This document shows positions 33,201 to 45,200 of a stretch of 64,000 bases of DNA, in pieces. Both the position numbers and the translations under genes were made by a program. The notes under the pieces were generated by a model. That model saw only the letters and a list, made by a program, of their open reading frames with translations, was not told the DNA's origin and did not search any database. Source of the DNA: Capitulum mitella (taxonomy: Eukaryota > Arthropoda > Thecostraca > Pollicipedomorpha > Pollicipedidae); contig CP099839.1 of NCBI GenBank assembly GCA_030062745.1, positions 9,608,118 to 9,672,117 on the forward strand, written 5' to 3'. Each line of letters opens with the position of its first letter. Within the stretch, counting starts at the first letter, position 1.

Positions 33201-36200
33201 CTGGCGGGGACGCCAGGGCGGGCGCCCCTGGCCGCCGCGCCGCCCTCAGCGGGCGGGGGGCGGCCGGTCCCGAGCGGGCCCAGTTTCAGCGTGCGCTCAC
33301 GGGCCTGCTGGCGTGCTGTCTGTCCAGGGGTCTGACATGATGGTGCCACGGGCGGCGCCTCTCCCCCCGCCCCTGACACACCAGCAGCCGCGCCGAGAGA
33401 GGACACCAAAACTGCACCCCCCGGGACAGACAGGTCCACACCAACAGGCTCCGGGGCGCACAGCTTTATTCGTATCAACGACGCGATCATGACAGCACAT
33501 AAAATCGCCGACTCCAAAATGGAAGCGATCGGTATCACACTAAACGATGGACCTCACCGCGGAGGGGAATACGAGCGAGTAATGCCTGAGAACTGGCAAC
33601 AGCGGGAATTCATTCCGATGGGCGTTTGGCGGACGGGACGGACGGGGCGCGGCTGGCCGGCCGGCGGCTAGTTCTCGACCACTCGCCGCGGCCGGCCGCC
33701 GCCCCGTTTGGCGCCGCGCCGCGACACTGAGGTGGGCCCGTTTTTCACGGCCGCCTCGGGCCCCCGGCCGGGCAGCAGCGGGTTCGAGTCCAGCGTCCAC
33801 AGGTTGATGTCCACCGTGCTGCGCGAGCGCGTTTTGGGCGACTCCAGCTGGTCGTCGATGCGCCGCAGCGTGACGCGGCAGGCGGGCGTGCGGCGCAGCT
33901 CGGCGGCCGCCGCCGGCGCGCGCACCTGGCTCGTCTCGTCCGCCTCGTAGGTGAGTGACTCGGCGTCCGAGAGCTCCGAGTCGCCCTCCTGCTGCCGCAT
34001 CGCCTGCTGGTGGCCCGCCTCCCACTCGCGCTTCCGGGCGTCGATCTCGGCGGCGGCCCGCTCGGCCTCCCGCTGCCACGCGTCGTCCGTCTCCTCGACG
34101 AACGTCATGGCCCAGCGCTCGATCGGCGTCAGCTGCGGGGCACGGCGAGAGGTCAGGGCTCGGCCGGCGCCGCCGTCGGGCACGGTGCGCCACAGCTCCG
34201 GCGTCAGTGAAGGCTCAAGTCATTGGCTTCATAAAATGTAGGTAAATCGGCATCATATACCAACAATGTTCCCACTTCAGTAACACTTGCAGGAGAATAC
34301 ACTCGAATTTTTGATCGCCTCGGCAAGACAAAAACCAGCGCAGCACGATGAACAGTTCTAGCGTCCGCATCCGTCTCCCTCCGACGTCGGGCGGCCGGTC
34401 CAATGGGCCGTGCTCACCTGGTTGACCAGCTGTCGGACCTCGAGCTCTGCGCGGGACACCTCCTCTTGGTCCCCGCCCTCCTCCAGCGGGATTGTCTCGT
34501 CGAACTCGGCCATCTCGGCGTCTGCTTCGGCGCGGGCCGTGCAGGCGGCGCGGGCGTCCGTTTCGTCCTCGGCCGCCGCCAGCGCCGCCTCGAACGCCAC
34601 CTCGGCAGACTTGTCGCTGATGGGCGCCGCAGACGACGGCGGAGACACCTGGCGGCCGTACAGGGTCCGGTCAAACGGCTGCGACCGACGCCACGGGCAA
34701 ACGTAGCCAAAAAGATCGCGATCAGCTGGAAATGGCGAAATAGTTTACAGTCCACATCCAACCTGCTCCACACTCCTACAAAACGCAGACCTTTTGACCA
34801 GTAGCTCTGTCCACGGCACAGAGCAGAATCGAGTACAGCAACATGATACAAGGCAATAAAGCTCTTCACTAATCGCTTACCTCGGTCTTCTCAGGCTTCC
34901 GCTTGAGGACCTCGGCCATGCGTTTGTTGGCGTCATCTTCGCGCATGTCCACGTTAAAGAGATCCTGCAGCGTGGCCTTCTTGAAGAATGCCGTGGTGAA
35001 GTTGCCGCCCTCTATGGCCAGATCGCCAAGCAGCCGTTTCTGGTTCGCCTTCTTCACAATGTTCTCCTCGATTGTCTTGTCGCTTACCAACCTGACGGAA
35101 GGCAATTCTATAGATTACACTATGTCTGTGGGTTGGTGCCATTATTAAAGTTTCATTACATGCCAATAACGAAGCCCGATGCCGCCTGTAAGTGAATCGA
35201 CCGACCACTCCAGTTCCAACAAGTTTCGGGGAATAGCGGACATAAAAAACTACCCCGTCAAAGAATGTCAAGCTGCATCCGAAGTCGCGGCATCCTTCCC
35301 AGTGCGGCACCCGCACCTGTAGATATGGACGTCTCGCGTCTGACCGATCCTGTGACAACGGTCCTGCGCCTGCGCGTCCATGGTCGGGTTCCAGTCCGAG
35401 TCGTAGAAGATGACCGTGTCGGCTCCCGTCAGGTTCACGCCGATGCCACCCGACCGCGTCGACAGGATGAAGCAGAAGATTCGTTTGTCCGCGTTGAACC
35501 GTTCCATCAGAGCCTGGGAAGACGTTACAGGGGAAGGAGTTACGTTGAGCTGGACAGTTGCAGGACGCCGTTCCGTTCAGCATGGACAGCAACACTCCAA
35601 ATCATACCAATGATTCGAGAACTACGTTCGGTACAAACAGACAACGTGTTAATGTGCGGTGGCGTAACCTATCCAGTGAACACCAAGCAAATGCAAAATA
35701 TCCCCCAAAAGAGCAACACAGATCCACTACTTTAAAGACCACTCCCTCCATAAAACTATGTTCCTAAACGGGAACGTTCGCGTCGGCGCCGAGCCGGCCA
35801 GCGATCGGCCGCCTGTCGGAGCCGCCCTAGCCCCCTCCCCTTCTCGCAGAACAGCACGTGTAGGCGCCGCGGGAGCCGGTCGCGCCAGCCGGCGCCGAGT
35901 ACCGACTCCGGAGCGTGGCCGGCATCAGTCCCGCCCGCGCCGCACGCTGTACCGCCGGTCGTCACCGGGCCGGCCACGCTCAGCCGGCCCGGTAATTTCC
36001 GGCGGACGGAGATCCGACGGCCCGCCGTACCTGGCGCTGGTCCACGCGTGTCGTGCCGTCCAACCGCAGGTAGATGTGACCGTGGAAGTTGAGGAACTGC
36101 TCCAGGATGTCGAGCATGCGTGTCATCTGGGTGAAAATGAGTACCCGGTGGCCCTCCGACTTCAGCTTGTGCAACAGCCGGTCCATGACCTGCAGCTTGC

Positions 36201-39200
36201 CTGCAATCCAACACATGACCCGTTAATTCCCACAAACCTATGGTCATTTCATCCTGCTATTCCAAACGGAGTCCACAGACTGCCATCACTAACACACATT
36301 ACCACAAGGCTATTATCAAGCGAGAGATGAACATTAAACTATTTCAACACATCCTGTCTTTAGAAACCTTTGACAAAGGAGACCGCAATAAGGACCTAAA
36401 CATTTCCTTTCAGTATGAAAAGCAAACTGTGGCAGGTCGCCTACTTGCGTGGCTTACGGTCGGCCGCACAAGAAACTAAGACACGCCGTGATTTATTCTG
36501 TGGGACGGGCGGCGCGCCGATCCGGGTCTGAGAGTCTGCCCTGACCGGCGGCCGCGTCCCACGTCCACCCCCCCCCCCCATCGGGCGGCACTGCCGTGCC
36601 ACAACGTACCGCAGTCATACTGGATCAGCCGCCGCTCGGGGAACTGAGTCGTCATGGCGCTGGCGATCGGATGGAGGGCGGTGGCGCGCGGCGACAGCTC
36701 CGACACCAGCCGCAGCCGCCGCTGGCGTTCCGCCTCTATCCGCGAAGGAGGCGGGTGGCTCACGTGCAGCAGAATCTCAGGAGCCAACACGCCCGGCGTG
36801 TACACCACGTACCTGCAGACAGGCGCGGCCAGTGTCGGAACGCGCCTACCGTGCCGCCAACGACAATGGCCGGTCGCAGCGTCAGAAACAGGGTGTAATC
36901 ACACCAGCTCAGAGAATGTAGGTAAAAGTAAGCTCATCACTAACACAGCAGGCTGCGGGGTACGGCGGCGCGGCCGCCGTCCGCTTACCTGCTGAGTATA
37001 TCGTGCATCCTGTCCAGCACGTCGGCGACGGTGGGCAGGAGGCGGTCGAGCGCGGCCGTCTGGCGCCAGTAGCGGCGCGCCGCGGCCGGCGCCGTCTGGT
37101 CGGCCGGCGGCGTACAGTGGGCCAGGCCGTTCCAGGCCGGCACGCGGCCGCCGGCGCCGTCCACCACGCGCACCGACTGCACCAGGTCGGCGCCGTAGAT
37201 CGGACACGCCTCGCAGCGTCGCTTGTTGATCCGGTACAGCGACAGCAGCTTCTCCTTCCTCATCATCTTACGCTGCTCCTCCAGCGAGTTCTGTCAGACA
37301 ACGAGGACAATGGTTTCAATATTAACAGCCGTGTTTGGTATACTACACATCGAACGTCCATTCTGGTCAACCCCATATATCCTCATAACTCAGGCTATTA
37401 TGGAAGACAAAAGCTATAAATACAGCATCCGCGACCTCGTGTCAAATCTAGCTCCATCCGTAGGTCCTAAAAGGTAAGGTTCTCAAATCTCGCCAAAAAG
37501 GCAAAAATTATGCCCAAAAAACTAAGGGCTAAACTCATGGTAATCAACTGCAACTTTTAAATAAAAGTGCTAACACAACCTCAATTTCCATTGCCTCATT
37601 CTCACCACTTGCCCACTATGGAGCGACACACTCACATTTCCCACAGCTCTGCTCCCCTGGACCGGGATCGACGGCCGCCCGCAGCGCTTACGATTCTGAA
37701 GATGGAGTGCGGCTTGGCCTGCTGGGGCGCCGGCTGCGGCCGGCCGGGCGACGGCGGCGGCGTGGGCCGGGGCGACAGCAGACTGGTGGGCTGCGGCTGC
37801 TGCGGCATCCGCAGCGGCACCGGCCGCGAGGCAGGCGCGGACTGAGGCGACGCGGCGTTCACCTGTCGACAGCGAGCGGCCGCTCACACCCGCTCAACGG
37901 TGCCGCACACTACACGTACAGATGACCGAGGGCACACATGCAGTAAAACGAACTACAAATCTGGTTAACAAATCACAAACAAAACATATCTTACTTCAAC
38001 AACTGAAGTTTGTTCCCACAGTTCTAGAGGGTGATACACCGCGAGACGTGCACACCTGCTGGCCGTGAGCGTTCATCTGGCACTGTTGCAAAAGCGGCGC
38101 CGGCAGGAGCGGCCGGCGCCGCTGATCGTGAGTGCGGGCCGCGCTGCGCCTGCGGCCGCCGGACCGGACCGGTACGTACCGCCGGCTGGGCGGGAACCGT
38201 GCTGACCAGCGCGTTGGAGGCGGCCGGCCGGGGCGCCGCGGCCGCCGTCAGCCGGGCGAACGCCACGTTTGTGTTGGCCGACAGGCCGCGCGCCGCCAGC
38301 ATCGCCGCCAGAGACTGCGGGTCCACTGCGGACGGGCGGAGTCGGCGTCAGCGGGCGGCACTCGTGTGACGAGCTGGCGGTGCCGGCACCGAACAGGCAG
38401 CGTGTTGCTAGCTAATCCGCTCGGCAGCCCACGAGGCGGCCTCCGAGAAACGAGACAAGCTCATTGATCTCTGAGGCGCGGAAATCACCGCAACCAACGT
38501 GGTAGGTTAGCGGCATGGAGCACCTCAGCACACAGGACTGCAAGAGCTGGTGGCGTCGACCTAAAACACACTTCTAACGCACGTGTCACGTCAGACTGCT
38601 TCCGGTCATACGCAACAGCACAACACCACGCCCACGACGTCGGTCCGTGGATTCACTGAGCGACTGCACAACCAATCGGCACACCCCCATGACCCAGCTC
38701 TGGTCCCGGAGCGGCCCATCCCCACCTCGCGGCCCGGAACGCACCTGCGGCCGGCGCCGGGAGCCGGGCGCCGTTGCCCAGCGGCCGGGTCTGGCCCAGC
38801 ACCGGCTTGCCGGGCTGCAGCACCAGGCCGGCCGACGTGGCGGCCGACACGAGGCGCGGCCCCTGCGGGGTCTGCTGAATCTGCAGCGCCAGCGGGCTGC
38901 CGCCGGCGCCGCTCAGCGACGACAGCGGGATCGTCTTCACCACGCCGCCCTGCACCACCTTGCAGCGCGTAGCCGCGTAGCGGCGCCGGCGCCGGGGCGG
39001 CCGGCGGCGCCGGCAGCCGCGGCACAGCCGGCGCCGGCAGCCGGGGCGGCGGAGCGGCCGGCGCGCCGGCCGCCGGCGGCGTGGCGCGCACGTGCAGCTT
39101 GATGCGACCGGCCGGACAGCGCGGCGGCGGCGGCGGCCGCAGGTCCACCTCCTCGATCAGCCGGCGCGGCGCCTGGAAGCGGCGCGTCCGGTGCGCCGCG

Positions 39201-42200
39201 AACGCCGTCAGCGTCAGCTCCAGGTCGGCCAGCAGCAGGTTCAGGAAGTTCAGGTCCACATGCTGCCAACAGTGATACTGGTCAGGTGCCTGTCCTGGCC
39301 GCCCAATTCTGGCTCGTGCTCGGCATCAAGAACGATGGCGGCAGTGCCAGTGAGTTCATATTCGTATTTCATATTCATGCAGTCAGTCAAGTCACAAGGA
39401 ATATTGTTGGATGCCTAAAACAAATCAGTGATGAAGATATAATACCTGTCAAGTTGCCAAAAGGCTGTCAGTACTGAACATGACCAAGGATGCAATAGAA
39501 TGAAGAAAATGAGACAAACATAATGAACTATCTGGAAAAATATGGCAAGTAGCATTACAAGTTTTACGAATTATACAAGTTCACGGGCAAGGACCGAGTG
39601 GAATTTAGCAAACTTTTCTGCCCGTAAACCTTCGTATTGGTTGACGGGAAACGAGACATGCCCTTTTTGGGTATGAGGTATAAAGATAAAAACTTTCAAA
39701 AGTTGCAATGATATTTTGGCTACCTCGAGCAGTGTTTGTTAACGCATGCAAGAAATATTTCCAGAAGCTTCAAGCTGGTGCATGGAAAATCTCAGCTACC
39801 CATACCAGCATGTCATCCACCGAGGTCGATGGGCCTCACCTTGAACGGGTCGTACTGGATGGCGCTCCAGGCGCAGGAGGCGGTCACGTATTCGAGCCGC
39901 TGCATGCGGAGCGGCGACACGGTCGGCCGCGGCTCGAACATGTCCGGGTGGTTGCACACCTTCCTCAGCTGCATCAGGATGTTGATCACGCTCATGAAGT
40001 TGCCCGTCGCCAGGGTGTCCTTTGTCCTGCAGAAGAAAAAGCAGTTTGTGACGACTATTGAGAAACAGGTCGCGAGCTCAACTAGTGGTAGCCGCTCCCA
40101 TGATACTAGCATCATAACATCACGGAGCATTGTAATTTGCTAAATCCGACTTTAAATGCCACAGCAAAACAGCTGATGGGTACTGAAGCCGTCGACATCG
40201 TACGGCAACATTCATTATTTCCGACTGCCCCATGGGGTCCTAATTGGCGAACATTATAACACACGCCGTAAATGTACCCTCATCGGCGTAGTGCCTGGCA
40301 TGAAGACTTCATTAACTTCCGTTAATGCCACGCAGTGATGATCTCGTAAGATTTTCCGTCACGGAAAAACGCATGCCCAGAGCGGTGAACTTACTTGGTA
40401 CGGCTCATGAACTCGTCGTAGAGGTAGCGCTGGCGTTTGGAGAGCCTGCACATGATGGCATGCTCGTACTTCTTTGGCAGTTGTTTCTCCACCTCGGTCT
40501 TCAGCCGGCGCAGCAGGAACGGCCGCAGCACCTGACCACACGAACACGTGTTCACGAACGCACCAACGCTACGGACGAACTAGGGTGACAACCCATAAGA
40601 GTTAAATGGCAGAAACGACCAGATGGGATGTAGCAAGCCTTTCTGCCCGTAAACCTACGTACTGGTTGACGGGAAACGAGACATGCCCTTTTGGTCTATG
40701 AGGTAAAAGAATCACAACAACTTCTGACAGCTGCAATGATGTTTGGGCTACCTCAAGCATAAACTTTTCGGTTATGCATGCAAATACATACATACGACAA
40801 AACAGCATCAGCAAATAACATGATACAATATGTCGCACACTCACCGGGCAAAATAAAGTCCACAAACTGCCCATTCAGTTTTGCCCGATGCACTTTTCGA
40901 CCGACACGCTTCACATTTCCCAAGTTTAAGGAACATAACCCACAAACCCCAGAGATAGCAAAAAACCAGCTCGCCCACACAGGGAAGTCTCTCTCCAGAC
41001 ATACCTTGTGCAGCCTCTTGATGATGCTCTCGTTGTACTCGGTGTTGCCCTCGATCATGCCCGACACAGGGTTTGAGAACCACTCCTTGAACTCTCGGTG
41101 CGACGCGAACACGTGCGGCATGAGGAAGTGCATCAGTGACCACAGCTCCATCAGGTTGTTCTGCAGCGGCGTTCCAGTCAGTAGCAGCCGCCTGCGGGGA
41201 GCACAGAGCTCGTGTCGGCAGCTGCGGCACAGGCTGAACCGAGCGTCCCCGCTGCCGCTTTGATAAACCGCAGTCTGCGGTCAATCCCTTCAACAGCCAA
41301 CGACAACACCACGTAGCAGGATTTGTGCCCGATCTTCTAGAAGGCACCATGCGAGGATGAACATGGGCCAGCTGGTGAGGGGGACTTGTCTTTTGCACAC
41401 TTTGCACGCCCGAAAAGGCACAGTAGCCGTCACAGGCTCGATCGCGTGCTTTGCTCTATGCACGATGAAACGCAACATGCTCACCAAACATACAGATCCC
41501 CCTCACAGGTGTCAGTTGTAAGTTGCCACCAATGTCACAGACATCACAGATGCCACCTGTCACTTGAGATACAAGTCACCAATTGCAATCAACCACGTCA
41601 AATGCTACTTGTTAATGATACAAAAGCCTAGGTGCCTGAAACATCCCACTTACCTTTGTGACTGAAAATTGAGGAGCAGCTGCCACCGCTGAGACTTGAA
41701 GTTCTTGATGTTCTGAGCCTCGTCCAGGATCAAATACTTCCACTTCTTCCTCCTGAAAGCACCGTGGTCCTGAAGCACCAGCTTGTAGGAAGTGATGCAC
41801 ACATGAAAGAAGTTCTGTTTTGTCCAGCCTGTACGCTTCATGCGTCGCTCCTTCTGCGTGCCGTAGTACGTCAGGATCTTGAAGGCGGGACACCACTTCT
41901 TCATCTCCATCTCCCAGTTGAGCATGACCGAGGTCGGCACGACAATCAGGTGCGGCCCCCATATGCCCTTCTCACAGGCAAGGTGCGCAAGCAGCGCGAT
42001 CGTCTGGATCGTCTTGCCCAGGCCCATCTCGTCGGCCAGGATGCCGTTCAGCTTCTTCTCGTACATGGTCACCAGCCACTCGAGGCCCACGTGCTGGTAC
42101 TCGCGCAGAGAGTGCTTGAGCAGGAAGGGGACCGGCGTCTTGACCGTGGTCGAGGAGAGGGTGTAGCCCTTGGGCTGGAACGTCTCGGCCAGGGCGGCCA

Positions 42201-45200
42201 CGTCCGTGATCTCGGCCGGTCCGGAGAGGTGTTCCGCCTGGAACGGACCGGGGCAGTCACAGTGCGGCCGGAACGTCGCTCCGCGGACACCGAAACGCCC
42301 GCAGCAGTACCGAATCAGGCATGACGGCAACCAAGCGGTACGTCATAGCACGCTCTTGGTACACCAGCTATGTAAAAATCTGCCAGGGGTGTGCCACCCT
42401 GACACTTGAAAGCATCTATAAACGATCTGATGAAATTCTGGCCCAATGGAACCATTTCCGGAGAGAATGTACGACTGCCTATGTAACTGAAGAGCCGTAC
42501 GTCACTGCCACCGTGAAACAGATACAGCATGGTAACTGAGACTTCGGTGTCATACCTTGGTGGCATCTCCTGAATCACTGGCGTTGACATCGAGCAATGA
42601 CTTCAGGCCTATTTCCATTTCGGTCTCTTTCTCATCGTCCTCCTCCTCCTCCTCTTCTGGATCGTCTTCCACGTCACCATCGTCTGAGTCCTCCTCGTCA
42701 GCGGTGCCTTCCTCGTCGTCACCGTCCTCCTCAGACTCGGGCTGCGAGTCATTGGTGGTTGCTGTGGAGCTGCCGCCGCCGTATTTCTTCATAAGCTCGT
42801 CCAGCGGCATCTGTCCCTCATCCTAAAAACAAGCATCACGATGCTAAGACAACATCATTTTTTCGGGTCCTAATCCGATAATCTTACGGTCGTTGAACGT
42901 CACTCTTCATTAATCACTACTTGAGCAATCCAGCAACGTACGACGCAAGCAGTGAAAAACGTCACTAAAAGCCCTGCAGATAAGCATTCTGTGCCCGATC
43001 TTCTAGAAGGCACCATGCGAGGACGAGCACGGGCCAGCTGGTGAGGGGGACTTGTCTTTAGCACACTCTGCACGCCGGAGACAGCACAGCAGCTGTCACA
43101 GGCTCGATCGGGTGCTGGCAGCGCCACTGCGGCTCCAGGCCTGCGCTGACGGCTCACCTCCAGCTGGTTAATTTCCTTGGCATGGTCCTCGTGCTGCTCT
43201 TTGCCCTCCTGCTCGGCAATGGTCTCCTCGTCATCGCTGTCGGCGCCGGACTGCGCCTCGAAGTCGTCGTCCGAAACCACATCCGAGGCCTGAACCACGA
43301 CATAACCGGGTCAGGTGACGCCACCAAAGCGGTGCTTCATGCACTAGCACTAACAATGTGCGACAGAAACGGATGCATTTGAATGACTGAAAACAGGAAA
43401 AAAAATCCGCAGATATGACTTAGCAAATGGCAGCAATTTCATTAAGCACAGTTGCTAGCAATCAAGAACAGATTGTTTCCAGCGTCAGGATCCACCGGCC
43501 TGAGGGACAGGGGCCGATGGGTTTTTTACAACGGATTTTATATCTCCCAAACGTAAAACCACAATGACCAACGAATGTCATCATGGCTTGTTCATTGGGA
43601 ACTTTGGAATGCCTGATGCCCAATGGAGCTGCAAACCATTCGCTGTCCAAGAGAACAAATTTGCTAGCTCAACTGCCTGCATTGCCTTTTGTTCTGATAC
43701 AATACCTGCAGTAAGGCAAGGTACGACGTCTACTACCAGACACATTTCTCATCTCTTCCCTTCCTTTTAGTCCAGGCGAAAAAAGTCTTGAAATTTGACA
43801 GCGAACCAGATACAACAGTTTACATTAAACCAGGAAACAGCAGTGTCTCAAAGCTCACTTTGTAAATCAAGGTAAACCAAAAAACACATACCATACCTCT
43901 TCTGCCTTCCCTGTGGTTGTGTGGTAACAAACTAAGTTTACCATGTTGCTGGCATCGCTCCCGATATGCATTATCATAAACTAAGGACGTAACTGTAATA
44001 CAATGACTCGCTACTTCGCAATCGGAAACCAACACGTCGGACCCGGAAAACGAGCGCTCAGACCATGTCGTGCACGTGAGGTGGTCTTGGCGGCATGTAA
44101 AACTTCCACCACAGCCATGGGACTCCGTGTCTGTCCAAACCTCTCCGAACGTCCGTTCGAAAGCGCCAGCTGCCACTCTGTCGCCCACGTCCAGACCACC
44201 CATCTCTAGTTGAAGCCAAACGTTGAGGCCCATGTTCCGAAACCGATGTCGCATCGATTCGAAACCCAGCGACATAAAACTCTGTCCGGTAAAAAGTGCA
44301 CGAGTCACGCGTGTCGTCAGCGTACCTTGTCCGGCGGACTGACGTCGCGGTGTCGGTTCTCCAAGTAGCCGGCCGGCAGCTGGTTCAGCACGTCGTGCAG
44401 CGAGAGCTCAGATTCGCGCTGCAGCGCGCTGACCTCGGCCGTCGTGTCGTGCTGCTGTAGCTCGCGCTCGGCCCGCGCGATCGTCTCCTCGTCGTCCTCC
44501 GAGCCGGAGTAGGGCTCGAACTCGCCTGGGGGACGCGCAACCGCGCTCTCAAAACCGGCCGGACGAAAATGCTTACAGACAACGACCTTAACTCGGCAAC
44601 GGCGGGGGGGGGGTCGACCACCCGCCTGAGGTTTTTCCGGGACTACGAGAGAACAAACAAGCGCAGCACCACGAAATTTTATGCATTTCTGCTTAGTCAT
44701 TTTTACATCTTATGCCAAAGTTCCGATCTCAGTTCAAGTCATGTGTCTAAGCTAAGTCAGGTCAAGAAGACATACGTCCAAAAGTTTACTGTTGCGTGGC
44801 TTTTTCGGCAAACACGATATGGCAAAATAACTTTCAGGGATTAGAGATCTTGACAGATGCAGTAAATCTGCTCTACGATTCTTCGGAAACCGCCAGGTCA
44901 TTGGCCCACGTCAAGCCCATTTCAAGTCGTCGTCGCTTTTTTCAGAAACTGACGAAATTTCTTACAACATTTAGAGCTTCAGTGAAGCAGACATCCAATG
45001 ACCGTCATTTGGCAAGGTATCCATGACCTCCAACCAGTGACCTCGTCAGGTCACCAATAACAATTATTAGCCAGAATGTACCGTCGTCAAAATCGACAAT
45101 GGATGACTTGGAACGGATAGGAAATAGCAGAACTGATTGTCACGGTTTCGAATAATACCCAGAAGTTCAAAAAGCTTAAAACGGCGTATTTAGGAAATAT

